Positions 1-7,961 of a DNA stretch of 32,944 nucleotides are shown here, piece after piece (the stretch's first letter is position 1; every line of letters starts with the position of its first letter). A program made the translations under genes and the position numbers. Location: contig JAIYDJ010000014.1 of assembly GCA_027487575.1 (NCBI GenBank), positions 1 to 32,944 on the forward strand. Reading direction: 5' to 3'. The notes beneath the pieces were generated by a model. That model did no database searches. It saw only the letters and a program-made list of their open reading frames with translations, and was not told the DNA's origin. The DNA comes from Rhodobacter sp. Its GTDB lineage: Bacteria > Pseudomonadota > Alphaproteobacteria > Rhodobacterales > Rhodobacteraceae.

Positions 1-1171
1 CTACGACCCGCAATATGAGAGGATCGCCGAATGGCTGACCGGCGTGGGCACCCGCCCGGTGGTCGAAGGGCTAACGGATGTGGCGCTGGACCGGGCGTTT
101 GCCTTCTTCGCGCAGGTGGCCTCGATCCCCGGTGCGCTGGCTGCGGCGGGGCTGAAGGGCAGCGACTTCATCAAGGGGTGGAAACGGCGGGAAGAGCCGC
201 TGGACGTGGGGTTCGTCGATGAATCCTCGATGCTGGATGAACGGCAGTTCGATGACCTGAAAGAAATCTTTCCGACGCTGGTGCTGTTTGGCGACCCGGC
301 ACAGTTGGCCCCGGTGGGGCTGTCGGGCGAAATGGTGTTCGACCGGCTGGGCGAAGGGCGGCGGCTGGTTCTGAGCCGGATCCACCGGCAGGCCGAGGAC
401 AATCCGATCCTCGATCTGGCCCATGCGCTGGGCGATGCCAGCCTGCGGTTCGACGAATTCGAAAGCATGGTGCAGGCGGCGGCCGCGCGCGATGACCGGG
501 TGGTCTGGGCCGAGCGGGTCGATGCCGGGATGATGGCGCGGTCGCCGGTGCTCGTCTGGCGCAATGCCACGCGGGTGCGGCTGATCCAGGCGTTCCGCGG
601 CGCGTTCGGTGCGCCCGAGGATGCGCTGCTGCCCGGAGAGCCCTTGATCTGCGACGGAATCGAGCTTCCGCTGAAACACCGCAAGAAGCGGATCGACCTT
701 GAGGCGCGCGGGCTGATCAAGGGGGCGCAGGTGATCTACCTTGGTCCCGGCAACCGCCCCGGCTTTGCCAAGCTGCATGTGGTGGGCGCGGAGGAGCCGC
801 AGGTTTCGGCCGCCAGCATCATCAAGATCGAGAAGCCCGACGAGGAAGAGCCGTTCATTCCGTCGGCTGCGACGATGGGGGCCGCGTTCCTGCACGGGGC
901 GGCGGTGACGATCCACAAGGCGCAGGGAAGCCAATGGGCGGATGTGCAGGTGTTCGCGCCCGATCTTTACGCCGCCGCGCAGTCCGGGCGCAGCGAGGCG
1001 GGCTTGCCCCTGTGGAAGCGGCTGGCCTATGTGGCGATCACGCGCGCGGAAAAGCGGCTGTTCTGGGTGGTGCGCAACCGGTTGGGCTTGCCGAAGGTGG
1101 CGCTGGGGGTGGATGATCTGGTGCGGGCACCCGCACCGCTGGCGCTGGAAATTCAGGGGGGTGAGGAATGA
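1..1171 (+). CDS. RecD/Dda-like ATP-dependent DNA helicase, 3' part
   Basis: The reading frame is open from the window edge (first whole codon at base 2), so the N-terminal part with Walker A lies outside. Visible motifs are those of superfamily 1 helicases. There is a Walker B-type VDESSMLDE (about nt 214-240), GDPAQLAPVG (about nt 290-320), RIHRQ, and a UvrD_C_2-type C-terminus with TIHKAQGSQW (about nt 908-937) and YVAITRAEKRLF (about nt 1027-1063). This set fits the RecD2/Dda group that unwinds DNA with 5'-3' polarity; that polarity is family knowledge. RecB or RecC partners are not visible. Its stop codon overlaps the next start as ATGA, so the two genes are probably translated together. 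The substrate and exact subfamily cannot be judged without the missing half. Confidence 0.85.
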   Translation, partial: YDPQYERIAEWLTGVGTRPVVEGLTDVALDRAFAFFAQVASIPGALAAAGLKGSDFIKGWKRREEPLDVGFVDESSMLDERQFDDLKEIFPTLVLFGDPAQLAPVGLSGEMVFDRLGEGRRLVLSRIHRQAEDNPILDLAHALGDASLRFDEFESMVQAAAARDDRVVWAERVDAGMMARSPVLVWRNATRVRLIQAFRGAFGAPEDALLPGEPLICDGIELPLKHRKKRIDLEARGLIKGAQVIYLGPGNRPGFAKLHVVGAEEPQVSAASIIKIEKPDEEEPFIPSAATMGAAFLHGAAVTIHKAQGSQWADVQVFAPDLYAAAQSGRSEAGLPLWKRLAYVAITRAEKRLFWVVRNRLGLPKVALGVDDLVRAPAPLALEIQGGEE

Positions 1172-1404
1172 TCTGTGTGTTCGTGCAATTCCGCTGCGTG
1201 CCGGGACAGACCTATGCGGTGGCAACGGCGGTCTACGACCGCGAGGTGGTCAGCGAGTTGTATTCGACCAGTGGCGAATATGACCTGATTGCCAAGGTCT
1301 ATATTCCGGACGGGCAGGACGTGGGGCATTACCTGTCAGGCAAGCTGTTCGACATTCCGGGCATCGTGCGGACGCTGACCACGATGACCTTCAAGGCGTT
1401 CTGA
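1168..1404 (+). CDS. Stand-alone Lrp/AsnC ligand-binding (RAM) domain protein
   Basis: The 78-residue product is only the C-terminal effector-binding domain of Lrp/AsnC regulators. It runs VFVQFRCVPGQTYAVATAV, then a hydrophobic strand around YDLIAKVYIP, and ends with the GIVRTLTTMTF strand typical of RAM domains. There is no helix-turn-helix. Such single-domain proteins bind amino acids and assemble as multimers, and may mix with full-length Lrp proteins; that is family knowledge. Here the gene starts inside the stop codon of the upstream helicase gene (ATGA), which implies co-expression, but a functional link to DNA repair is only a guess. It is followed by a hairpin-rich repeat that may end transcription. 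Confidence 0.85.
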   Translation: MICVFVQFRCVPGQTYAVATAVYDREVVSELYSTSGEYDLIAKVYIPDGQDVGHYLSGKLFDIPGIVRTLTTMTFKAF

Positions 1405-1429
1405 AGGGCGTTTTTCTGAGAAAGATCAA

Positions 1430-1497
1430 GGGGCTGTCAGCCCCCTCCGCCTTGCGGCATTCACCCCCGGGGATGTTTTCCCAGAGAAGAAGGATCA
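1430..1497 (+). repeat. Dispersed double-hairpin intergenic repeat, copy A
   Basis: First hairpin: GGGGCT-GTC-AGCCCC at 1430-1444. Second: CCGC-CTT-GCGG at 1447-1457. A tail beginning CATTCACCCCCGGGGATGTTT follows at about 1458. The same order of two GC hairpins and a CACCCCC-G-GGAT-TTT tail occurs at 10630 and, inverted, at 25719. It sits between the converging RAM-domain gene and pyrD, where the strong hairpin may also act as a terminator. This copy is the most diverged of the three (GGGGATG instead of GAGGATA). Its right end runs up to the pyrD stop codon. Confidence 0.6.
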
Positions 1498-2556
1498 GAG
1501 CCAGTGTGCGCGGTCAAGGCCGGTCACCTGATCCGGGCTGCTGTAGCCGTCACGGGCGAGAAGGGCGTCAAGGCCGTGGGCAAGGCGGGGGATAAGGCCG
1601 ATGCCGTCGAAGACCATCGCGGTGTAAAGCTGCACGGCCGACGCCCCGGCGCGGAGTTTGGCATAGGCCTGTTCGGCAGTGCTGACACCGCCGGTGCCGA
1701 TCAGGGGAAGTTTGCCGTCGGTCAACTGCGACAACTGCGCAAGGATGCGGGTGGACCGTTCGAAAAGCGGTGCACCGGACAGGCCGCCGGGTTGCCCTGC
1801 GTGACGGCTGCGCAGGCCCGTTCGGTCAAGGGTGGTGTTGGTGGCGATGATGCCGTGAATTCCGGAAGCCAAGGCGGTTTCGGCGAGTTGGGCGACGCTT
1901 TCTGGATCAAGGTCGGGGGCGATCTTGAGGAAGACCGGGATCGGGCGGGCGAGTTGGTGTCGCGTCTCCATCACGCGCGCCAGAAGGGCAGCAAGGGCTG
2001 CCGGGCCCTGCAGGTCGCGCAGTTTTTCCGTATTGGGGGACGAGACGTTGACGGTGGCGAAGTCGACGAAAGGGCCGCAGGTCGCCAGAACAGCGGCGAA
2101 ATCGGCGGCGCGGTCCGGGCTGTCCTTGTTCGCGCCGAGGTTCAGGCCGACCGGGACCGGGCCGGGGATGCGCGCCTTCAGCCGCGCGGCGATCGGCCCG
2201 GCACCCTGATTGTTGAATCCGAAGCGGTTGATCGCGGCGCGATCCTCGGTCAGGCGCCACAGGCGGGGGCGGGGGTTGCCGTCCTGCGGGCGCGGGGTCG
2301 CGGCGCCCACCTCGATGTACCCGAACCCGGCACGCGCCAGGGGGGCGATGGCGGTTGCGTTCTTGTCATAGCCCGCCGCAAGGCCGATCGGGTTCAACAG
2401 CGGCAATCCGGCCAGCGTGGTGGCAAGGCGCGGCGTGCTGACCGGGCCGGGCAGGGGCACCACCCCGGTCTGGAGCGCGCGCAGCGACCAGCCATGCGCG
2501 GTTTCGGGGTCAAGCCGGTGCAGCGCCGCAAGGCCCGCGCGTTCGTAAAGGCTCAC
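1495..2556 (-). CDS. pyrD: Dihydroorotate dehydrogenase (quinone), class 2
   Basis: The product oxidises dihydroorotate to orotate in pyrimidine synthesis, passing electrons to membrane quinone through FMN. The 353-residue protein has the class 2 N-terminal helical extension, the FMN/substrate segment INRFGFNN (110-117), NVSSPNT (170-176) carrying the catalytic serine of class 2 enzymes (about Ser173), FLKIAPDL, and GLSGAPLF. The C-terminal [20 protein letters not shown] is the phosphate-binding region. The start is taken as GTG at 2556, which overlaps the DUF952 stop codon as GTGA and gives [10 protein letters not shown] longer frame extends upstream but would lie inside DUF952. Translation is probably coupled to the DUF952 gene. 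Confidence 0.95.
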   Translation of the reverse strand: MSLYERAGLAALHRLDPETAHGWSLRALQTGVVPLPGPVSTPRLATTLAGLPLLNPIGLAAGYDKNATAIAPLARAGFGYIEVGAATPRPQDGNPRPRLWRLTEDRAAINRFGFNNQGAGPIAARLKARIPGPVPVGLNLGANKDSPDRAADFAAVLATCGPFVDFATVNVSSPNTEKLRDLQGPAALAALLARVMETRHQLARPIPVFLKIAPDLDPESVAQLAETALASGIHGIIATNTTLDRTGLRSRHAGQPGGLSGAPLFERSTRILAQLSQLTDGKLPLIGTGGVSTAEQAYAKLRAGASAVQLYTAMVFDGIGLIPRLAHGLDALLARDGYSSPDQVTGLDRAHWL

Positions 2557-2903
2557 CACAGACCTTCCGGGAAGATATGCCCGGTGGCCCCCAGTGGCAG
2601 GGACTTGTCCCAGACCACATCCGAAATCGACAGGGGCCGGTACAGGTGCGGAAACAGCGCACCCCCGCGCGCCGGTTCCCATTTCAACTCGGGGCCGAGC
2701 CGCGCATCGTCAAAGGCCACCAGAACCAGATCGCTTTCGGTGGCGAAGTACTTGGCCGCCGTTTCGGCGACCTGGGCTGCGGTGGAGAAGTGGATGTACC
2801 CGTCGGCCAGATCCACCGGCGCGCCACGGGTGACGCCCGCGTCGCGGAACGCGTTCCATTCGGGGCGGCGGAAGATTTTCAGGATCAGCATGCGGTGCGT
2901 CAT
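2553..2903 (-). CDS. DUF952 family protein
   Basis: A 116-residue protein with the DUF952 pattern: [13 protein letters not shown] at the start, then [20 protein letters not shown], and [16 protein letters not shown] near the C-terminus. The family is found next to metabolic genes and has no firmly known reaction. The start is placed at the ATG at 2903. An ATG at 2927 is possible, but an AAAAGGAAG ribosome-binding-like stretch lies between the two and suits the 2903 start; a third ATG is at 2891. The gene overlaps pyrD by 4 bases, so both are probably on one message. It diverges from the 5'-nucleotidase gene, with the Pho-box-like repeats in the gap. Confidence 0.8.
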   Translation of the reverse strand: MTHRMLILKIFRRPEWNAFRDAGVTRGAPVDLADGYIHFSTAAQVAETAAKYFATESDLVLVAFDDARLGPELKWEPARGGALFPHLYRPLSISDVVWDKSLPLGATGHIFPEGLW

Positions 2904-2945
2904 GCCCTGTGGCTTCCTTTTGGTCAATGCCCCTGCTGTGGCAAG

Positions 2946-2963
2946 GTGTCATGGCGGTGTCAT
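2946..2963 (+). promoter_or_regulatory. Pho-box-like direct repeat, distal
   Basis: Two identical heptamers GTGTCAT lie at 2946-2952 and 2957-2963, separated by GGCG. That is the 11-bp period of a PhoB box (consensus CTGTCAT-N4-CTGTCAT). It lies between the divergent DUF952 and 5'-nucleotidase genes and points towards the nucleotidase. Six of seven positions match in each half. This position leaves room for a promoter and leader before the ATG at 3054. Confidence 0.55.
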
Positions 2964-3020
2964 GCCGGGCAGGCAGGTTTTGCATCAGCGCGCTTTACAG
3001 CCAAGGGGCTGCGGCGCAGG

Positions 3021-3038
3021 CTGTTACAATTCTGTCAT
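3021..3038 (+). promoter_or_regulatory. Pho-box-like direct repeat, proximal
   Basis: CTGTTAC at 3021-3027 and CTGTCAT at 3032-3038 are spaced by AATT. The second half matches the PhoB consensus heptamer exactly and the first at five of seven positions, with the expected 11-bp period. It ends only 15 bases before the nucleotidase ATG at 3054. That is too close for a conventional leader if this box takes the place of the -35 element. It may work together with the distal box at 2946. Confidence 0.55.
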
Positions 3039-3053
3039 GAAAGGTGGACCGTC

Positions 3054-4625
3054 ATGAAACGCAACATTCTGGGATCGGCGGCGGCGCTGGCATTGATGGC
3101 CGGTGCGGCGCAGGCCGAATACGCGCTGACCATCCTGCATACCAACGACTTTCACGCCCGGTTCGAGCCGATATCGGCCTTCGATTCCGCCTGTTCGGCG
3201 GAAGACGCGGCCGAGGGCAAGTGCTTTGGCGGGGTGGGGCGTCTGGTGACGGCGATCGCCGAGGCGCGCACCCGCAGCAACAATGCGATTCTGGTGGATG
3301 GTGGCGACCAGTTTCAGGGCTCGCTGTTCTACACCTATTACAAGGGGGCCGCGTCGGCCGAGTTCATGACCAAGCTGGGTTATGACGCGATGACGGTGGG
3401 CAACCACGAATTCGACGACGGCCCCGAAGTGCTGCGCGGGTTCATGGATGCGGTGGGCTTTCCGGTATTGATGTCGAACGCCGACTTTTCGGGCGAGCCG
3501 CTGTTGTCGGACAAGCTGATGAAATCGGTGGTGATCGAGCGGGGCGGCGAGAAGCTGGGCCTGATCGGGCTGACGCCGCAGGACACCGACGAATTGGCCA
3601 GCCCCGGGCCGAACGTGATCTTCACCGATCCGGTCGGCGCTGTGCAGCAGGAGGTCGATGCGCTGACCGCCGCGGGGGTCGCCAAGATCATTGTGCTGAG
3701 CCATTCGGGCTACGAGGTCGACAAGCGGGTGGCGGCGGAAACGACCGGCGTCGATGTGATCGTCGGCGGGCATTCGAACACCTATCTGTCCAACTTGGCG
3801 GAAAACGCGGTTGGACCCTATCCGACGATGGTGGGACCGACGGCCATCGTACAGGCCTATGCCTATGGCAAGTTTCTGGGCGAGTTGAACGTCGTTTTCA
3901 ACGATGCCGGAGAGGTGATTTCGGCCACGGGAGAGCCGCTGATCATGGATGCAGCGGTCGAGGAAGACGCGGCGACGGTGGCGCGGGTGGCCGAGATGGC
4001 GGTGCCGCTGGAAGAAATCCGCTCCAAGGTCGTGGCCGAGGCCGCCAGCGAGATCGACGGGTCGCGCGAGACGTGCCGGGCGATGGAATGTCCCATGGGC
4101 AATCTGATCGCCGAGGCGATGCTGGCACGGGTGGCGGATCAGGGGGTGACCATCGCGTTGCAGAACGGCGGCGGGGTGCGCGCCTCGATCGACGCAGGCC
4201 CGATCACGATGGGCGAGGTTCTGACGGTGCTGCCGTTCCAGAACACCCTTTCGACGTTCGAAGCCACCGGCGCGCAGATCGTGGCCGCGCTGGAAAACGG
4301 GGTGAGCCAGATCGAAGAGGGCGCAGGCCGGTTCCCGCAGGTTGCGGGGCTGAAGTTCAGCTTCGACGCAGCGGCTGCGGCGGGGGCGCGGGTGTCGGAC
4401 GTGATGGTGGCCGAGGGTGGGGCCTATGTGCCGATCGACCCGGCCCAGACCTATCTGATGGCGTCCAACAACTTCATCCGCAACGGCGGCGACGGGTACA
4501 AGATGTTCGTCGATGCGGCAAACGCCTATGACTTCGGCCCGGATGTGGCCGATGTGGTGGCGGAATATCTGGCGGCTGCCGGGCCTTACACGCCGTCCAC
4601 CGACGGGCGCATTACGGCGAAGTAA
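3054..4625 (+). CDS. Periplasmic bifunctional metallophosphatase/5'-nucleotidase (UshA/CpdB-like)
   Basis: The 523-residue enzyme probably hydrolyses nucleotides or sugar nucleotides outside the inner membrane, releasing nucleoside and phosphate. A signal peptide MKRNILGSAAALALMAGAAQA precedes the mature start at EYALTILHTNDFHARFE. Metal-binding motifs follow: LHTNDFH, VDGGDQFQGS, VGNHEFDDG, VLSHSGYEVD and VGGHSNTYL. The C-terminal 5'-nucleotidase domain has MGNLIAEAML, QNGGGVRAS, and NNFIRNGGDG for substrate binding. Two cysteines near residues 45-60 may form a disulphide. The start at 3054 is supported by AAGGTGG at about 3041 and by the signal peptide. Two Pho-box-like repeats upstream suggest induction on phosphate starvation. 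Its stop codon is two bases from the end of the convergent RidA gene. Confidence 0.92.
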   Translation: MKRNILGSAAALALMAGAAQAEYALTILHTNDFHARFEPISAFDSACSAEDAAEGKCFGGVGRLVTAIAEARTRSNNAILVDGGDQFQGSLFYTYYKGAASAEFMTKLGYDAMTVGNHEFDDGPEVLRGFMDAVGFPVLMSNADFSGEPLLSDKLMKSVVIERGGEKLGLIGLTPQDTDELASPGPNVIFTDPVGAVQQEVDALTAAGVAKIIVLSHSGYEVDKRVAAETTGVDVIVGGHSNTYLSNLAENAVGPYPTMVGPTAIVQAYAYGKFLGELNVVFNDAGEVISATGEPLIMDAAVEEDAATVARVAEMAVPLEEIRSKVVAEAASEIDGSRETCRAMECPMGNLIAEAMLARVADQGVTIALQNGGGVRASIDAGPITMGEVLTVLPFQNTLSTFEATGAQIVAALENGVSQIEEGAGRFPQVAGLKFSFDAAAAAGARVSDVMVAEGGAYVPIDPAQTYLMASNNFIRNGGDGYKMFVDAANAYDFGPDVADVVAEYLAAAGPYTPSTDGRITAK

Positions 4626-4627
4626 GG

Positions 4628-5017
4628 CTATCGGGCGGCGGCGGTAACCTCGACCTCGACCAGAAACTCCGCCCGGGTGAAGCCTGTGACGATGACAAGG
4701 GTGGAGGCTGGCAGGCGGGTGACGCCTGCCAGCCAGGCATCGCGGGCGGCCATGTAGGCGGGCATGTGGGCGCGGTCGGTGACGAAGGCGTTGATCCGGA
4801 TCACGTCGGCGGGCGTCATGCCCGCCTGTGCCAGAATAGCCGCGCAGTTTGCAAAGCAGAGGTCGGCCTGCGCCCGCGCACCTTCGGGCACAGACCCGTC
4901 CGGTCGCAGTGCCAGTTGCCCGGACGTGACCACCAGCCGCGCCCCGGCGGGCACTTCGACGCCATGGGCATAGGCCGCGAACGGTGGGGCGATGGTGGGC
5001 GGCTGGAGCATCTTCAT
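4628..5017 (-). CDS. RidA/YjgF/UK114 family protein
   Basis: RidA proteins hydrolyse reactive enamines and imines made by PLP enzymes or in catabolic pathways. The 129-residue protein has the family's usual length and pattern: GARLVVTSGQLALRPDG, QADLCFANCAAILAQAGMTPADVIRINAFVTD, and the C-terminal LVEVEVTA. The segment that in archetypal RidA reads P-x-R-S (the carboxylate-binding Arg105 of E. coli RidA) reads PASTLV here, so that arginine appears to be missing. This points to one of the non-canonical Rid subgroups. The start is the ATG at 5017; a second ATG two codons later is possible. The frame stays open to 5143 but lacks RidA similarity there. It diverges from the ABC transporter operon, and RutC-type Rid proteins occur in pyrimidine catabolism. 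Confidence 0.85.
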   Translation of the reverse strand: MKMLQPPTIAPPFAAYAHGVEVPAGARLVVTSGQLALRPDGSVPEGARAQADLCFANCAAILAQAGMTPADVIRINAFVTDRAHMPAYMAARDAWLAGVTRLPASTLVIVTGFTRAEFLVEVEVTAAAR

Positions 5018-5253
5018 CGGGACACCGGTGTTGGTCTCTTCATCCTGCGCAGTCGGGGCGACGAAAGACCAGACCCGCCAGCGGATTGGCAACGCTTGCC
5101 GGTTCACGCACAAAAACAGTGCAAAATCATCTGAAATGCGCATAGCGTTTGGGCTGTTGTACCGGAACTCTGAAAAGACGCGCGGCGCGGGTCGCTGCGG
5201 GGAACGGGTGGCCTAGCTTGGCAGGTGAGGAATCAGACAGGGGGTTTGCCGGA
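5018..5253 (+). promoter_or_regulatory. Divergent control region, RidA gene / ABC transporter operon
   Basis: These 236 bases have no convincing gene. A perfect small inverted repeat GGCAA-CGC-TTGCC lies at 5088-5100 and an ATGCGCAT palindrome at about 5136-5143. Either could be an operator. No clear -35/-10 pair was found, and no regulator gene adjoins the locus. Confidence 0.3.
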
Positions 5254-6261
5254 ATGACATATTGCACGACCACGAAACTTGCCGGCTGGACCGGTGCGCT
5301 GCTGGCCGCTTCGACCGGGTTCGCCGCCGCGAACGAACCGGTGGTGTTCGGCACCAACTGGCTGGCGCAGGCCGAGCACGGCGGGTTCTATCAGTCGGTC
5401 GCCGACGGCACCTATGCCGCCTGCGGGTTGGACGTGACGATCCAGCCGGGCGGGCCGCAGGTGAACAACCGCGCGCTGATGTTGGCGGGCAAGATCCAGT
5501 TCAACATGGGCGGCAACCTGCTGGAGGCGTTCAGCGCCGCCGCAGAGGGCATTCCCGTGGTCGTCGTCGCGGCCAGCTTCCAGAAAGAGCCGCAGGTGAT
5601 CCTGACCCATCCGGGCAAGGTCAAATCCTTCGAAGAGTTGAAGACCCTGCCGACGCTGCTGATCGGGGACGCAGGCTATGCCAGCTTCTATCAGTGGATG
5701 ATCAAGGCTTACGGCTTCACCGAGGAACAGCGCCAGCCCTACACCTTCAACCCCGCGCCGTTCATCGCGGATGAAAATTCGGGGATGCAGGGCTACCTCT
5801 CGTCCGAACCGCTGATGGTGGAAAAGGAAGGCGGGTTCAAACCCGACGTCTGGCTGATCGCGGATGCGGGCTATTCGACCTATTCCACCCTGATCGAGAC
5901 GATGGCCGACACCGTGGCGACCAAGCCCGAGGTGGTGACCTGCTTTGTCGAAGGGTCGATCAAGGGTTGGTACAATTACCTTTACGGCGACAATGCCGCC
6001 GCGAATGCAATGATCAAGACCGACAATCCTGACATGAACGACGAACAGATCGCCTTCGGGATCGAGAAGATGAAGGAAGCGGGGATCGTCGATTCGGGCG
6101 ACGCGCTGACCATGGGCATCGGCGTGATGACAGAAGGCATGGTGAAGGATTTCTATGACAAGATGGTCACGGCGGGTGTCGTGGCGGCGGATCTGGACTG
6201 GAAATCGACCATCAACACCAGCTTTGTCGGCAAGAGTGTGGGGATGGACCTGAAGAAGTGA
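5254..6261 (+). CDS. ABC transporter substrate-binding protein, NitT/TauT (NMT1-like) family
   Basis: The 335-residue protein has a signal peptide (MTYCTTTKLAGWTGALLAAS, cleavage probably after GFAAA) and the NMT1/SsuA-type start FGTNWLAQAEHGGFYQSVAD, followed by CGLDVTIQPGGPQVN. In this family the segment after EHGGFY lines the ligand pocket. Relatives bind sulfonates, nitrate, thiamine-type pyrimidines or riboflavin. The pattern here looks closest to the pyrimidine/N-heterocycle-binding members, but the ligand cannot be read from sequence. The ATG at 5254 is chosen because it starts the signal peptide and follows ACAGGGGG at about 5237; an in-frame ATG at 5149 would put a long tail before the signal. 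It is the first gene of the transporter-catabolic operon. Confidence 0.88.
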   Translation: MTYCTTTKLAGWTGALLAASTGFAAANEPVVFGTNWLAQAEHGGFYQSVADGTYAACGLDVTIQPGGPQVNNRALMLAGKIQFNMGGNLLEAFSAAAEGIPVVVVAASFQKEPQVILTHPGKVKSFEELKTLPTLLIGDAGYASFYQWMIKAYGFTEEQRQPYTFNPAPFIADENSGMQGYLSSEPLMVEKEGGFKPDVWLIADAGYSTYSTLIETMADTVATKPEVVTCFVEGSIKGWYNYLYGDNAAANAMIKTDNPDMNDEQIAFGIEKMKEAGIVDSGDALTMGIGVMTEGMVKDFYDKMVTAGVVAADLDWKSTINTSFVGKSVGMDLKK

Positions 6262-6312
6262 ACCTGTCCGAGGCGGTCCTCCAGCCGCCCCGGCTGCCGG
6301 AAAGGGCCTGCC

Positions 6313-7104
6313 ATGACCACCAATCGTCCGATCCTGCCGATGGGCCAGCGCGACAGGCTGCTGGAACTGCAAGGCGTGGACAAGACGTTCAACGGGGCTG
6401 TGGTGGCGTTGCGGCGGATGAACCTGACGGTGAACGAGGGGGATTTCATCTCGCTTCTGGGGCCGTCTGGGTGCGGGAAATCGACGGCGCTGCGGCTGAT
6501 CGCGGGGCTGGCGCGGCCGACGGCGGGGCGCATCCTGTGGTCGGGCGGGCAGGGCACCGGCGATCTGGGGGTCGTGTTTCAGGAACCCACGCTGATGCCA
6601 TGGGCCACGGTGGCGCAGAACGTCTGGCTGCCGTTTCGGCTGCGCGGGCAGTCGATGGCCGCCGTGCGCGGTCAGATCGCCGAAGCGCTGGACCTGGTGG
6701 GATTGGGGGCGTTTCCGGATGCCTATCCGCGCGAGTTGTCGGGGGGAATGAAGATGCGGGTGTCCATTGCCCGCGCGCTGGTTACCAATCCCCGCCTGAT
6801 CCTGATGGACGAACCCTTTGCGGCGCTGGACGAGATCACCCGGCAAAAACTGAACAACGACCTTCTCACCTTACGCGGCAAGATCGGCTGCACGGTGATA
6901 TTCGTGACCCATTCGGTGTTTGAATCGGTCTTCCTGTCCGACCGGGTTGTGGTCATGGCGGCGCGTCCGGGCCGGGTGATCCGCGAACTGGTGGTCGACG
7001 CGCCCTATCCGCGCGATCTGGCTTACCGTACGTCGCCCGCCTATGCGGCGCATTGCACCGTTGCCTCCGAGGCGCTTGCCATCGCGATGGAAGAAGCCGC
7101 ATGA
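6313..7104 (+). CDS. ABC transporter ATP-binding protein (SsuB/TauB-like)
   Basis: A 263-residue nucleotide-binding subunit. Walker A is GPSGCGKST (50-58), the Q-loop has Gln90 in VVFQEPTLMPW, the signature is LSGGM (142-146), Walker B is LILMDEP (162-168), the D-loop is AALD, and the H-loop is His200 in FVTHS. The FQEPTLMPW stretch is characteristic of the nitrate/sulfonate/taurine transporter group. It powers import together with the binding protein upstream and the permease downstream, which starts within its stop codon (ATGA at 7101-7104). The gap to the binding-protein gene is 51 bases. Confidence 0.95.
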   Translation: MTTNRPILPMGQRDRLLELQGVDKTFNGAVVALRRMNLTVNEGDFISLLGPSGCGKSTALRLIAGLARPTAGRILWSGGQGTGDLGVVFQEPTLMPWATVAQNVWLPFRLRGQSMAAVRGQIAEALDLVGLGAFPDAYPRELSGGMKMRVSIARALVTNPRLILMDEPFAALDEITRQKLNNDLLTLRGKIGCTVIFVTHSVFESVFLSDRVVVMAARPGRVIRELVVDAPYPRDLAYRTSPAYAAHCTVASEALAIAMEEAA

Positions 7105-7961
7105 TGGCGCTGGACCGGACCGTTTCGCAGGCCGAGGCGCTGGTGGATGCCGACGAGGCGCGGATTGCGCGGCGCAGGCGTGTCGAGGGCGTGGGCAAAT
7201 GGCTGATGCCGGTGATCGTGCTGGGGCTGTCGATCTGGGGCTGGGACCGGCTGGTGGTCTGGAACGCGATTCCGCATTATATCCTGCCATCCCCCGGGCG
7301 TGTGATGCAGACGCTAATCAAGGACTGGCCGATCCTGTTCGACGCCTTGCTGGTGACGTTGCAGATCACCTTCATGGCGCTGGCGGTGGCGGTGATTGGC
7401 GGCGTCGGACTGGCCATCCTCTTCACGCAAAGCCGCTGGGCCGAGATGAGTTTCTATCCGTTTGCGGTGATCCTGCAGGTGACGCCGGTGGTTTCGGTTG
7501 CGCCGCTGATTTTCATCTATGTTGAAAATCGAACAATCGGGCTGCTTTTGTGTGCCTGGATCGTGGCCTTCTTTCCAATTCTTGCGAATACCACGCTGGG
7601 ACTGAATTCGGCGGACAGCAATCTGCGGGACCTGATGCGCATCTATGGCGCGCGGCGGTGGCAGACGCTGCGGTTCCTGCAACTGCCGTCGGCCCTGCCG
7701 TATTTCCTGTCGGGACTGCGGATTGCGGGGGGGCTGAGCCTGATCGGGGCGATCGTCGCCGAATACGTGGCGGGAACCGGCGGGATCGGGTCCGGGTTGG
7801 CGTTCCGGATTCTGGAGGCGGGATACCGGCTGAACATTCCGCGCATGTTTGCGGCGCTGATCCTGATTGCAGTGTCAGGGGTGGTTATCTTTGCCGGCCT
7901 TTCGATCCTGTCGCATCTTTGTCTGCGGAAATGGCACGAAAGTGCGTTGAAACGGGAATGA
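7101..7961 (+). CDS. ABC transporter permease (NitT/TauT type)
   Basis: A 286-residue inner-membrane subunit. The N-terminus is charged (DEARIARRRR), followed by about six hydrophobic segments. The EAA loop that docks on the ATPase is recognisable in LMRIYGARRWQTLRFLQLP and the following SALPYFLSGLRIA. ILPSP near residue 62 is also typical of SsuC/TauC permeases. The start is the first ATG at 7101, overlapping the ATPase stop codon; a second ATG follows at once. Its own stop overlaps the amidohydrolase start as ATGA, so transporter and enzyme are translationally linked. That is good evidence that they share a substrate. Confidence 0.93.
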   Translation: MMALDRTVSQAEALVDADEARIARRRRVEGVGKWLMPVIVLGLSIWGWDRLVVWNAIPHYILPSPGRVMQTLIKDWPILFDALLVTLQITFMALAVAVIGGVGLAILFTQSRWAEMSFYPFAVILQVTPVVSVAPLIFIYVENRTIGLLLCAWIVAFFPILANTTLGLNSADSNLRDLMRIYGARRWQTLRFLQLPSALPYFLSGLRIAGGLSLIGAIVAEYVAGTGGIGSGLAFRILEAGYRLNIPRMFAALILIAVSGVVIFAGLSILSHLCLRKWHESALKRE

